From NCBI GenBank assembly GCA_024235895.1, contig JACKLM010000005.1, forward strand, positions 1 through 64,000: 64,000 bases of DNA. Reading direction: 5' to 3'. Below the pieces are notes generated by a model. The model saw only the letters and a program-made list of their open reading frames with translations. It searched no databases and was not told the origin of the DNA. Every line of letters begins with the position of its first letter. Within the stretch, counting starts at the first letter, position 1. This DNA comes from Burkholderiaceae bacterium. Lineage in GTDB: Bacteria > Pseudomonadota > Gammaproteobacteria > Burkholderiales > Burkholderiaceae_C. This document shows positions 16,612 to 25,535 of this stretch, piece after piece. A program made the translations under genes and the position numbers.

Positions 16612-17958
16612 TCACTCGCCCCCCAGGTGCGCCAGCGCGCGCAGCGCCGGCCCGCCCACCGACACGACCATCGGCTGCTTCTTGCCGCAGTAGCCGTTGC
16701 AGCTCCACTCCATCTCGCGGCCGACCGCGTCGACGCTTTGCAGCACCTTCAGCGCCGAGCCCGAGACGGTGGTGCTGCGGATCGCGCGCCCGACCTTGCC
16801 GCCGCGGATCTCGTAGCCGAGCTCGACGCCGAACATGAACTCGGTCGTCGAGTCGGCCTGCCCGTTGCCGGTCTTCAGAAGCAGGTAGCCGTCGTCGACG
16901 CCCTCGATCATCTGCGCCATCGTCGAGCTGCCGGGCAGGATCGCGGTGTTGCGCATGCGGACCAGCGGCTCGTCGTCGGGCGCATAGGCGCGCGCGTTGC
17001 CGGTGGGCGCCAGCCCCATGCGCGCCGCGGTCTCGCGGCTGTGCATGAAGCCGCGCAGCACGCCGCGCTCGATCAGCATCACGTCGCGCGCCGGCGTGCC
17101 CTCGTCGTCGGCGTAGACCGGCACCATCAGCTCGCGGCCGTCGAACTGGTGCGCGAGGTCGGCCATCGAGACCAGTGCGCTGGCCACCGGCTGGCCGACG
17201 AGGTCGGCGGTGACGGCGCCGCCGAGCACCGAGTCGGCCTCGCAGGGGTGGCCCATCGCCTCGTGCGCGAGGATGCCGGCCATCTCCGGCGCCATCACGA
17301 CGCGCTGCGGCCCGCCGCGCGCCGGCACCGCGTGGCGCCTGGCCTGCAGGTGCGCGTGCAGCGCCTCGAGCCTGGGCGCCAGCGTCGCCAGGCTCCAGTC
17401 GAGGTCGGCCAGGCTGCCGATGTCCGAGACGATCTCGGTCAGCTCGATCGGCTGGCCGTCGGCGTCCTCGGCGACCAGGGTCACGTAGGCGGCCGCGCGC
17501 TGGATGCGCCCGAGCGAGCGCGCCCCATCGGCGCTTTGCAGCTCCTTGACGTGGTGTTCGTCGGTCGCCATCAGCCGCGTGCTGCGCAGCGCGGGGTAGC
17601 GCTTCATGCAGTGCGCGTGCAGCTCGGCCAGGCGATCGATGGCCTCGGCGGCGGGCAGCTCGCCGCGGCCATGCTCGGCCTGGGTGCCGCGCCAGGTCTC
17701 GCCCGGCAGCGCCGGCGCGCGCCGGCTGCCGAAGCCGGCCATCGCCGCCGCGTTGGCGCAGGCCTCGCGCTGCACGCGCTCGCGCGTGGCGTCGTCGGCG
17801 CGCGGCGCGGAGGCGAACCCCCAGTAGCCGTCGCGCCAGGCGCGCGCGCTCGATCCGGCCTGCACCGCGCGCAGGTTGCCGGCGAGGTTGCCGTCGATCA
17901 TCGTCAGGCGTGTCTTGCGCAACTCGTGGTGGCGCGTCTCGAGGTAGCTCGTGCTCAT
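16612..17958 (-). CDS. tldD: TldD-family zinc metalloprotease
   Basis: A 448-residue TldD-type protein carrying the zinc-binding HEAMGH motif (residues 232-237) followed by PCEAD. The YADDEGTPARD and MRNTAILPGSSTM segments and the terminal CGKKQPM region are typical. It would be the catalytic half of the TldD-TldE complex with the gene immediately downstream. The start at 17958 (ATG, MSTSYLETR) is preferred over a longer in-frame extension, which is Arg/Pro-rich and not family-like. The 160-base gap to the LysR gene holds no recognisable promoter. Confidence 0.88.
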   Translation of the reverse strand: MSTSYLETRHHELRKTRLTMIDGNLAGNLRAVQAGSSARAWRDGYWGFASAPRADDATRERVQREACANAAAMAGFGSRRAPALPGETWRGTQAEHGRGELPAAEAIDRLAELHAHCMKRYPALRSTRLMATDEHHVKELQSADGARSLGRIQRAAAYVTLVAEDADGQPIELTEIVSDIGSLADLDWSLATLAPRLEALHAHLQARRHAVPARGGPQRVVMAPEMAGILAHEAMGHPCEADSVLGGAVTADLVGQPVASALVSMADLAHQFDGRELMVPVYADDEGTPARDVMLIERGVLRGFMHSRETAARMGLAPTGNARAYAPDDEPLVRMRNTAILPGSSTMAQMIEGVDDGYLLLKTGNGQADSTTEFMFGVELGYEIRGGKVGRAIRSTTVSGSALKVLQSVDAVGREMEWSCNGYCGKKQPMVVSVGGPALRALAHLGGE

Positions 17959-18118
17959 GGCGGGGGTGGCGGCAGGCCGCGCTGGACGACGCGCGGATGA
18001 AGGATCGTATGCCGGGCAGGGAAACGGCGCAAAGCCGCGATCGCATGGCCATGCCGACACCCGATTGCGCGAGCCGCTGCACACCGCCGTCGTTCGTTTC
18101 GCAGGGCGTTCGAGGCCC

Positions 18119-19021
18119 CTACCGTCCGCGCCGCAGGTGGTCCAGAAAGGCCTGCGCCGGCCTGGACAGCGCGCGGTCGCGCCGCCACACCAGGTGCCAC
18201 ATGCGGCGGATCGGGAATCCCTGCACCGGCAGCTCGGTCAGGCCGTCGCGCGCGGGGTCACGACCCAGGGTGTGCCGGGACAGCACCGCCAGGCCGAGCC
18301 CCGCCGCCACCGCATGCTTGATGGCTTCGTTGCTGCCCAGGGCCATGCGCGGCGTCCAGCGCACGCCGCGCTGCTCGAGCAGCCGATCGGCGGCGCGCCG
18401 CGTTCCCGACCCGGCCTCGCGCGCCAGCAGGGGCTCGCCGACCACCTGCTCGAGCTTCAGCCGCTTGCGGGACGCCAGCGGGTGGCCCACGGGCGCCACC
18501 ACGACCAGCGGGTTCTCGAGGAAGGGCCAGCGCTGCAGCGGCAGATCGGCCGGTGGCAGCATCATCACCGCCAGCTCGTCGTCGCCGCGCTCGAGGCGCC
18601 GCACGATGGCGTCGCGGTTCTCCACCGCGAGTTCGATCTGCAGGCCCGGGTGCGCGTGCGCGAACGGCCCGATGAGATCGGGCAGGAAGTACTCGGCCGT
18701 GGTGACGGCGGCGATGCGCAGCCGCCCGCGCTCGAGGCCGCGCATCCGTGCCGCGTCGTCCTCGAACCGGTCCCAGACGGCGAACAGCTCGCGCACGGTG
18801 GCCAGCAGCAGCTCGCCCTCGTCGGTGATCTCGAGCCCGCGGCCGCGCGGCACGAACAAGGTCAGCCCGACCGCCGACGCGAGCTCTCTGAGCTGGGAGG
18901 AGACCGTCGGCTGGGCCAGGTGCAGGACGACGGCGGCACGGCCCACGCCGCCCAGGCGTGCCACCGCCTCGAAGCTGCGCAGCTGCGCCAGCGTGGCGCG
19001 GATCGGGGGGCGCTGGGTCAT
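18119..19021 (-). CDS. LysR-family transcriptional regulator
   Basis: A 300-residue LTTR with an N-terminal winged helix-turn-helix (about residues 9-67: LAQLRSFEAVARLGGVGRAA ... QPTVSSQLRELASAVG) and a two-lobed effector-binding domain. Its overall flavour is that of the CbbR/CysB group. It is divergent from the isocitrate dehydrogenase gene with a 130-base shared control region containing a dyad (19053-19077). This layout is typical of an LTTR regulating its neighbour. The effector is not predictable. Confidence 0.88.
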   Translation of the reverse strand: MTQRPPIRATLAQLRSFEAVARLGGVGRAAVVLHLAQPTVSSQLRELASAVGLTLFVPRGRGLEITDEGELLLATVRELFAVWDRFEDDAARMRGLERGRLRIAAVTTAEYFLPDLIGPFAHAHPGLQIELAVENRDAIVRRLERGDDELAVMMLPPADLPLQRWPFLENPLVVVAPVGHPLASRKRLKLEQVVGEPLLAREAGSGTRRAADRLLEQRGVRWTPRMALGSNEAIKHAVAAGLGLAVLSRHTLGRDPARDGLTELPVQGFPIRRMWHLVWRRDRALSRPAQAFLDHLRRGR

Positions 19022-19052
19022 CGTCGATTCATCGGGAATTCGGATGGGAACG

Positions 19053-19077
19053 ATCCAAAACTATCACTTTTCAGGAT
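19053..19077. promoter_or_regulatory. Possible LysR-type operator
   Basis: In the shared intergenic region atcc-aaaa-ctatcac-tttt-ca-ggat forms an interrupted AT-rich dyad, standing out in otherwise GC-rich DNA. It lies 31 bases upstream of the lysR start and about 75 upstream of the dehydrogenase start. Binding by the divergent LysR protein is inferred from position only. Confidence 0.4.
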
Positions 19078-19151
19078 GCGGTGCGACCCCCACACTGGCG
19101 GCATTCCCCCGCCCTGTCTCCGCAACCCGCACCCCGAACCGCGAGCTCACC

Positions 19152-20636
19152 ATGCCCGACCGCACCCCCATCACCATCGCCGAAGGCGACGGCATCGGCC
19201 CCGAGATCATGGCCGCCACGCTGAAAGTGCTCGACGCCGCCGGCGCCAGGATCGCGCCGGAGCGCATCGAGATCGGCGAGAAGGTCTACCGGGCCGGCCA
19301 CTCCAGCGGCATCGCGCCCGAGAGCTGGGCCAGCCTGCGCCGCACCAAGGTCTTCCTGAAGAGCCCCATCACCACGCCCCAGGGCGGCGGCTTCAAGAGC
19401 CTGAACGTGACCATCCGCAAGACGCTGGGCCTGTATGCCAACGTGCGACCGTGCGCGAGCTACGCACCGTTCGTGGCCACCAAGCACCCGAAGATGGACC
19501 TCGTGATCGTGCGCGAAAACGAGGAGGACCTCTACGCCGGCATCGAGCACCGGCAGACCGACGAGGTCTTCCAGTGCCTCAAGCTCGTCACGCGCCCGGG
19601 CTGCGAGAAGATCATCCGCTACGCCTTCGACTACGCGCGCTCGCACGGCCGCCAGAAGGTGACGTGCATGACCAAGGACAACATCATGAAGATGACCGAC
19701 GGTCTCTTCCACCAGGTGTTCGACGAGGTCGCCGCCGCCTACCCCGACATCGGCACCGAGCACATGATCGTCGACATCGGCGCCGCGCGGCTGGCCACCC
19801 GCCCCGAGCGGTTCGACGTCGTCGTGACCCCGAACTTGTACGGCGACATCCTCTCCGACATCGCCGCCGAGATGACCGGCAGCGTCGGCCTGGCCGGCAG
19901 CGCCAACATCGGCGAGCACGTGGCGATGTTCGAGGCCATCCACGGCAGCGCACCCGACATCGCCGGCAAGGGCATCGCCAACCCGAGCGGCCTGCTGCTG
20001 GCCGCGGTGATGATGCTGGTGCACATCCGCCAGGGCGCGGTGGCCACGAAGATCCACAACGCCTGGCTGCGCACGCTGGAGGATGGCGTCTTCACCGCCG
20101 ACCTGATGGGGCAGGGCGAAGCCAGGATCGGGCGCCCCTTCGGCAGCATGGACTTCGCCGACGCGATCGTCGAGCGCCTGGGCCGGGGCCCGAAGAAGCT
20201 GCGCGCGGTGGAGTACGCCGACGCGCCGCAGCCGCGCAGCACGCCCGGTCCGCTGTATACGCGCGCCGCGCCGAAGCCCAAGCAGATCGTCGGCGTCGAC
20301 GTCTTCGTGCATGCCGCCGACGCCAGCCCCGACTTCCTGGCCGGGCGCCTGGCGACGCTGGCGCATCAGCCGCGGCCGGCGGGCTTCGCGCTGCAGATGA
20401 TCACCAACCGCGGCGTGAAGGTGTGGCCGGGTGGCTTCCCCGAGACCTTCTGCACCGACCACTGGCGCTGCCGCTTCGTCGGCGTCGATGCGAGCGGCGC
20501 GCCGCGCGAGGTGACGCACGGGGAGGTGGTGGACCTTCTGCACAACCTCGTCAGCGACGGCCTGGACTTCATCAAGACCGAGCACCTGTGCAACTTCGAC
20601 GGCGTGGCCGGGTTCGCGCTCGGGCAGGGGCAGTAG
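19152..20636 (+). CDS. Isocitrate dehydrogenase, Thermus/Rickettsia-type with C-terminal extension
   Basis: A 494-residue beta-decarboxylating dehydrogenase. Motifs: EGDGIGPEIM (about residues 10-19), the substrate segment KSLNVTIRKTLGLYANVRP (about 91-109), the family-specific RENEEDLYAGIEH near 122, and the cofactor loop HGSAPDIAGKGIANPSG. The ~150-residue C-terminal extension marks the ~490-residue class found in Thermus and Rickettsia rather than the E. coli type. It oxidises isocitrate to 2-oxoglutarate in the TCA cycle; NADP is the usual cofactor of this class. A LysR gene is divergently transcribed, an unusual neighbour for a TCA enzyme. Confidence 0.9.
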   Translation: MPDRTPITIAEGDGIGPEIMAATLKVLDAAGARIAPERIEIGEKVYRAGHSSGIAPESWASLRRTKVFLKSPITTPQGGGFKSLNVTIRKTLGLYANVRPCASYAPFVATKHPKMDLVIVRENEEDLYAGIEHRQTDEVFQCLKLVTRPGCEKIIRYAFDYARSHGRQKVTCMTKDNIMKMTDGLFHQVFDEVAAAYPDIGTEHMIVDIGAARLATRPERFDVVVTPNLYGDILSDIAAEMTGSVGLAGSANIGEHVAMFEAIHGSAPDIAGKGIANPSGLLLAAVMMLVHIRQGAVATKIHNAWLRTLEDGVFTADLMGQGEARIGRPFGSMDFADAIVERLGRGPKKLRAVEYADAPQPRSTPGPLYTRAAPKPKQIVGVDVFVHAADASPDFLAGRLATLAHQPRPAGFALQMITNRGVKVWPGGFPETFCTDHWRCRFVGVDASGAPREVTHGEVVDLLHNLVSDGLDFIKTEHLCNFDGVAGFALGQGQ

Positions 20637-20807
20637 GCGCGAGATCGCCTCGCCGCCACGACGGCGACGCGGATCGACGGTCGACGCCGCGCGCGGCCAG
20701 GTGTTCGGCGAGTGCGCGGCGTGGGGGCTCTGCACCGGCGCCGGGTCTCGGCCTCGGCGCGTGCCCGGCGCAACCGGCGGATCCGGCCTTGGTGCTGCAC
20801 GGGACCT

Positions 20808-21470
20808 TCAGTCGCTCGCGTCCCGGTAGCGGAATTCCTCCCACTCGAGCTCGGTCCACCACTCGGCCTCGAGGCCGTCGCAAGTGTCGCCGTGGGCCCG
20901 GCACAGGAAGCAGCCGTCGCCGCGCGCCAGCACGGCGTCCTCGACCGGCGGGTAACGGGCCAGCAGGGCCGCGGCGCCGTCGCGCGCGGCCGCCTCCGGC
21001 CCGGTCGGCGGCCGGTCCGCGAGCTCGCGAACCCCGCACCGGTTGAGCCGCTCCCCGGCCTGCGGGAACAGGACGGAGTTCTCGGCGTCGATGTGGCGCC
21101 ACAGCGCGCGCGAATAGCGCACGACCTGGGCCCGAAGCCGGGCAAGGTCGTCCCCCGGCAGCGTGCGCCGTTCCAGCAGCGGCGTCATCTCGCGCAGCCA
21201 GGCCTCCATCTCGGCGTGCTCGCGCCCGAGGGCGTAAACGGGCCCGCGGTCGGCCGGCAGCTCGGCGTCGTCGACCAGCGCCCGGAACAGCACGCGCTCC
21301 TCGCGATCGTGGTGGAAGCGGCCGGCGAACGCATCGAAGAACGCGGCGAAGCGCCTGCCGTCGTCCGGGTCGGCCGTCCCGTCGGCGAGGCGGTCGACAT
21401 AGGCGCGAAACGATCCGAGCACCCGATCGATCAGCTCGTGCTCCGCCTGCAAGGTGTCGAGCAGCTTCAT
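20808..21470 (-). CDS. Hemerythrin/HHE-domain protein with Cys-rich tail
   Basis: A 220-residue four-helix-bundle protein. Metal-ligand-type histidines lie in EHELID (about residues 10-15), FHHDREERVLF (about 52-62), EHAEME and RHIDAENSVLFP (about 120-131), a pattern typical of hemerythrin-like HHE domains binding a di-iron centre. The C-terminus adds CFLCRAHGDTC, four residues that could bind metal or form disulfides. Likely roles include sensing or buffering O2, NO or iron. It is convergent with isocitrate dehydrogenase and divergent from the TRAP operon. The ATG at 21470 fits the family N-terminus. Confidence 0.8.
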   Translation of the reverse strand: MKLLDTLQAEHELIDRVLGSFRAYVDRLADGTADPDDGRRFAAFFDAFAGRFHHDREERVLFRALVDDAELPADRGPVYALGREHAEMEAWLREMTPLLERRTLPGDDLARLRAQVVRYSRALWRHIDAENSVLFPQAGERLNRCGVRELADRPPTGPEAAARDGAAALLARYPPVEDAVLARGDGCFLCRAHGDTCDGLEAEWWTELEWEEFRYRDASD

Positions 21471-21632
21471 CGTCGATTCGTCGAAGGGAGGGGCGCGGGG
21501 CGGTCGAAGTCTATCCAGCCCGTCGGGCCCATGCCGAGCGTCTGCGGCCGGCCAGCCCGCGGCCGGGCCTATCATGACCGGTTTCGCGGGCGGCCGCGCC
21601 GCCTGCTTCATCGACCGTCCAGGAGATCCCGC

Positions 21633-22598
21633 ATGCGTCCCTCCCTCGCCATCGCCCTTGCCTGCCTGACCGCGACCGGCGCCGCCGCCGCCCAGACCAA
21701 GATCAACGTCGGCATCGTCACCAACCCGAGCTTCGTGCACACGCGTGCGGCCAACTGGTTCGGCGAGTGCCTCGCGCAGCAGGTGCCGGGCAAGTTCGAG
21801 GTCGTGGTCCACCACTCGGGCGTGCTCGGCAGCGAGACCCAGGTGCTGCAGCAGATCCAGCTCGGCACGACGCAGATGGCGGTCAGCACCACCGGCCCGG
21901 TGGAGGCCTTCGTGCCCGAGGTCAAGGCGCTCGAGATGCCGTTCATGTTCCCGTCCTACGAGTCGGTGGACAAGGTGGTCGACGGTCCGGTCGGTGACGA
22001 GCTGAAGAAGCGTTTCGAGAAGGCCGGCTTCGTCGCCCTGTCGTTCCTGGACAACGGGTTTCGCAACCTCACCAACTCCAAGCGCGACGTCAGGACGCCG
22101 GCCGACGCCCAGGGGCTGAAGATCCGCACCATGGAGGCGCCGACCCACCTGGCGATCTGGCGCGCGATCGGCGCCAACCCGACGCCGATGGCCTGGCCGA
22201 TCTTCACCCAGCTCCAGCAGGGCGTGATCGACGGCCAGGAGAACCCGATCGCCGTGATCCACGCCGCCAAGCTGCCCGAGGCCGGGCAGAAGTACCTGTC
22301 GCTGACGCGTCACGTCTACTCGGCGCTGGTCTTCGTGGCCAACAAGCGCTTCGTCGACGGGCTGCCGGCGGCCGAGGGCAAGGCGGTGCGCGAGTGCGCG
22401 CAGACCGCGGCCGTCAAGGGGCGCGCCTACATCCGCGACAACGAGCGTCAGCAGCTCGCCGAGCTCAAGGCCGCCGGCATGCAGGTCGACGAGACGCCGG
22501 ACCTGGACGCCTTCCGCAAGGTCACGCAGCCGGTGATCGACTCGCTGTCGGGCGACACCAAGAAGCTGGTCGAGCAGATCCGCGCCACCGTCCGCTGA
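21633..22598 (+). CDS. dctP: TRAP transporter substrate-binding protein (DctP)
   Basis: A 321-residue periplasmic solute-binding protein with a 20-residue signal peptide (ending AAAAQ). The DctP fold signatures follow: GSETQVLQQIQLGTTQM, EMPFMFPSYE, LKIRTMEAPTHLAIWRAIGANPTPM with the conserved substrate-carboxylate arginine, and QQGVIDGQENP. It binds organic acids for the membrane subunits encoded directly downstream. The exact ligand is not predictable. An aggaga site precedes the ATG at 21633. Confidence 0.92.
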   Translation: MRPSLAIALACLTATGAAAAQTKINVGIVTNPSFVHTRAANWFGECLAQQVPGKFEVVVHHSGVLGSETQVLQQIQLGTTQMAVSTTGPVEAFVPEVKALEMPFMFPSYESVDKVVDGPVGDELKKRFEKAGFVALSFLDNGFRNLTNSKRDVRTPADAQGLKIRTMEAPTHLAIWRAIGANPTPMAWPIFTQLQQGVIDGQENPIAVIHAAKLPEAGQKYLSLTRHVYSALVFVANKRFVDGLPAAEGKAVRECAQTAAVKGRAYIRDNERQQLAELKAAGMQVDETPDLDAFRKVTQPVIDSLSGDTKKLVEQIRATVR

Positions 22599-22614
22599 GC
22601 CGCCGGGCCCACCC

Positions 22615-23097
22615 ATGTCGGCCCTGCAGCGGGCGAGCCAGCGCCTGAACGCGCTGATGGAGAAGCTGCTGATCGTCATCGGCGCGGCGATCTGCCTGAT
22701 CCTGTTCGCGCAGGTGGCGTTCCGCTACGCCGGCGCATCGCTGGGCTGGTCGGAGGAGGTCGCCCGCCACCTGCTGGTGGCGATCACCTTCCTCGGCGGC
22801 ACGGTGGCCTACAAGCGCGCGAGCTTCATCGGCCTGCGCGGGTTCGGCCACCGCTTCGGGGCTGGCTTCCAGCGCGCGGTGGTGCTCGCGCTGCAGTGGC
22901 TGACGCTGGCGTGCTTCGCGCTCATCGCCTGGTTCGGCGCGGTCTACGCGGTCAAGGCTGCCGAGCACAGCTCGGCGTCGCTGCAGATCCCGATGTCGAT
23001 CCCCTATGCGGTGATCCCGCTGGCGGCGCTGGTCTTCATCGTCCACGTGCTCGCCGACATGGGCGCCACACGCCGGCCGCAGGATCCGGCCGGATGA
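22615..23097 (+). CDS. dctQ: TRAP transporter small membrane subunit (DctQ)
   Basis: A 160-residue protein with four predicted transmembrane helices (about residues 17-38, 52-70, 88-110 and 128-148). The motif GWSEEVARHLLV is typical of DctQ proteins. It lies 16 bases after dctP and overlaps dctM by four bases (ATGA), so the three genes form one operon. Together they make a Na+-coupled uptake system. Confidence 0.9.
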   Translation: MSALQRASQRLNALMEKLLIVIGAAICLILFAQVAFRYAGASLGWSEEVARHLLVAITFLGGTVAYKRASFIGLRGFGHRFGAGFQRAVVLALQWLTLACFALIAWFGAVYAVKAAEHSSASLQIPMSIPYAVIPLAALVFIVHVLADMGATRRPQDPAG

Positions 23098-24398
23098 TCG
23101 TCGGGCTGCTGTTCGCGGGGCTGTTCCTGCTCATCGCGCTGGGGCTGCCGATCGCGCTGGCGATCGGGCTGCCGGCGATCGGCATGATCCTCGCACCGGG
23201 GGTGTTCCCGCCCGGCGTCGACACCGCGGGGCTCGGGCAGACGATCATCCAGCTGCTGTTCGCGGGCGTCGATTCGTTCGACCTGCTGGCGGTGCCGCTG
23301 TTCATGCTCGCCGGCTCGATCATGGAGCGCGGCGGCATCTCGCGCCAGCTGATCGACTTCTCCAACTCGCTGGTCGGCTGGATGCCGGGCGGGCTGGCGT
23401 GCGCGGTGGTCGTGGCGTCGATGTTCTTCGCCGGCATTTCCGGGTCGGCGGCGGCCGATACCGCGGCCATGGGCGCGGTGGCGATCCCGGCGATGGTGCG
23501 CCAGGGCTACCCGGCGGCCTTCTCGGCGGCGCTGGTGGCCGCGAGCGGCGCGATCGGGGTCATCATCCCGCCGTCGATCCCGATGGTCATCTTCGGCTTC
23601 CTGACCAACGTGTCGATCGCCGAGCTGTTCGCCGGCGGCATGCTGGTCGGCCTGCTGTTCGGGCTGTCGTTCATGGCGTTGTCGGTCTGGATGTCGGCCC
23701 GCCACGGCTACGGCAAGCGGCTGCCGTTCTCGCTGCGCAACGTGCTGCGCGCGCTGCGCGAGGCCGTGTGGGCGCTGGGCGCGCCGGTGATCGTGCTCGG
23801 CGGCATCCTCGGCGGCATCGTCACCGTCACCGAGGCGGCGGCGCTGGCGGTGTTCTACGCGCTGCTGGTGGCGATGCTCGTCAACCGGCAGCTCCGCTGG
23901 CGCGAGCTGCCGGGGCTGCTGGTGGAGTCGCAGGTGATCGCGGCGACGATCCTGTTCATCATCGCGATGGCCAAGGTCTTCACGTGGCTGGTGGCGATGC
24001 AGCAGACGACCACGATGATCCAGGGGGCGCTGGCGGCGCTGGCGCTGCCGCCGGCGGGCGTGCTGCTGCTGGTGATGCTGGCGCTGCTGGTGATCGGCTG
24101 CGTGATCGAGACCACCGCGGCGCTGATCCTGCTGGTGCCGGTGCTCGCGCCGCTGACCGGGATGATGGGCGTGGACGCGATGCACTTCGGCGTGCTGATG
24201 GTCGTCAACCTCGCGATCGGCATGCTGACGCCGCCGGTGGGGATCTGCCTGTTCGTCGCCTGCGGCGTGGCCAAGCTGCCGCTGGGCGAGGTGGGGCGCG
24301 CGATCCTGCCCTTCGTCGGCACTGCGCTGGCGGTGCTGATGGTGGCGAGCTACTGGTCGCCGCTGATCACGTGGCTGCCGGGGTTGATCTATCGCTGA
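23094..24398 (+). CDS. dctM: TRAP transporter large permease (DctM)
   Basis: A 434-residue polytopic membrane protein with about twelve hydrophobic segments. Family motifs include VPLFMLAGSIMERGGIS, ISGSAAADTAAMGAVAIP and IGVIIPPSIPMVIFG. It is the translocation channel of the DctPQM system. The ATG overlaps the dctQ stop (ATGA), giving translational coupling. No terminator is evident before the next gene 165 bases on. Confidence 0.92.
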   Translation: MIVGLLFAGLFLLIALGLPIALAIGLPAIGMILAPGVFPPGVDTAGLGQTIIQLLFAGVDSFDLLAVPLFMLAGSIMERGGISRQLIDFSNSLVGWMPGGLACAVVVASMFFAGISGSAAADTAAMGAVAIPAMVRQGYPAAFSAALVAASGAIGVIIPPSIPMVIFGFLTNVSIAELFAGGMLVGLLFGLSFMALSVWMSARHGYGKRLPFSLRNVLRALREAVWALGAPVIVLGGILGGIVTVTEAAALAVFYALLVAMLVNRQLRWRELPGLLVESQVIAATILFIIAMAKVFTWLVAMQQTTTMIQGALAALALPPAGVLLLVMLALLVIGCVIETTAALILLVPVLAPLTGMMGVDAMHFGVLMVVNLAIGMLTPPVGICLFVACGVAKLPLGEVGRAILPFVGTALAVLMVASYWSPLITWLPGLIYR

Positions 24399-24563
24399 GG
24401 TCCGCGCACGTGCGTCGGCTCCGCGGGGCCATCGCAACGGGGTGGGGAACGCGGGATCGCAGCACCCGTGACGGCTGGCGGGATTGCGTGTAGGCTGCGG
24501 TCGCCGTTCGGGGTCTCGTCTGCCCGACGATATCCGTGACGGCCCCGGGCGGAGGGAGTCACC

Positions 24564-25508
24564 ATGCTGGCGCGCAATGCACTGGATGCGATCGGCAGCA
24601 CACCGCTGGTCAGGCTCGAAGCCTTCGAGCCGCAGCGCGGTGCGCAGATCTGGCTCAAGCTCGAGGGCGCGAACCCCACCGGCTCCTACAAGGACCGCAT
24701 GGCGGCCTCGGTGCTGGGTCACGCGATGGCGTGCGGCGACGTCCGGCCAGGCGATCGCGTCGTCGAGTACACCGGCGGCAGCACCGGAACGGCACTGGCG
24801 TTCGTGGCCGCCGTCCTCGGGCTGAAGTTCACCGCGGTGTTCTCCGATGCGTTTTCCGACAGCAAGAGGCTGGCGATGGAAGCCTTCGGTGCCGAGGTGC
24901 TCGTCGAGCCGAGCAGCGGCGGCGCCATCACCCCGGAGCTCATCGCACGGATGAAGGCGCGCGCCCATGCGCTGGCCGCGGAGCCGGGGAGCTTCTACGC
25001 TGACCAGTTCGGATCGCCGCAGGTGCGTCGGGGCTACGAGGCCATGGGGCTCGAGATCGCCGGCGACCTGGACCGCGGCGTCGACGCGCTCGTCGCGGCG
25101 GTGGGCACCGGGGCGGCGCTGATGGGAACGGCCGACGGGCTGCGCAAGGCGGGCGTCGAGCCCGCCCTGTTCGCGCTCGAGCCGCTGCAGTCGCCGCGGC
25201 TGACGACGGGGCAGGGTGGCGCGCACCATGTCGAGGGCATCGGCGTCGGCTTCGATCCGCCGTTCCTGGATCGATCGCGCCTGCAGGACATCCGGGTGGT
25301 CGACCAGGACAGGGCGTTCGAGATGTGCCGCCGCCTCGCGCGCGAGGCGGGGATCCTCGCCGGCGGCTCGACCGGGGTGAATGTCGTCGCCGCCATCGAG
25401 CTGGCGCGCGAGATCGGCCCCGGGAGGCGCATCGTGACGCTGGCGTGCGACAACGGCATGAAGTACCTCGGCGGCCCCATCTACCGCCCGCCAGGGTCGT
25501 CGCCATGA
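24564..25508 (+). CDS. PLP-dependent cysteine synthase family protein
   Basis: A 314-residue fold-type II PLP enzyme. The internal aldimine lysine is Lys43 in TGSYKDRMA, the phosphate-binding loop is GTGAALMGT, and the substrate loop TGGSTGTA lies near residue 73. Relatives include cysteine synthases and cystathionine beta-synthase-like enzymes. There is no C-terminal CBS domain, and no cysE is adjacent, so substrate assignment stays open. It is preceded by a 165-base gap after the TRAP operon and converges with the LVIVD gene 27 bases away. A ggaggga site precedes the ATG. Confidence 0.88.
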   Translation: MLARNALDAIGSTPLVRLEAFEPQRGAQIWLKLEGANPTGSYKDRMAASVLGHAMACGDVRPGDRVVEYTGGSTGTALAFVAAVLGLKFTAVFSDAFSDSKRLAMEAFGAEVLVEPSSGGAITPELIARMKARAHALAAEPGSFYADQFGSPQVRRGYEAMGLEIAGDLDRGVDALVAAVGTGAALMGTADGLRKAGVEPALFALEPLQSPRLTTGQGGAHHVEGIGVGFDPPFLDRSRLQDIRVVDQDRAFEMCRRLAREAGILAGGSTGVNVVAAIELAREIGPGRRIVTLACDNGMKYLGGPIYRPPGSSP

Positions 25509-25535
25509 ACCCGATGGCGCCGGCCCTGCGCCGGG

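Noticed and set aside
15332..17958. A microcin-type peptide system around tldD/tldE
   Set aside because: No precursor peptide, cyclodehydratase or exporter gene is visible nearby; TldD/TldE are widespread without such systems.
17951..21046. Long plus-strand open frame (about 1031 codons) across lysR, isocitrate dehydrogenase and hemerythrin genes
   Set aside because: It is Arg/Pro/His-rich and overlaps three genes with recognised motifs in other frames.
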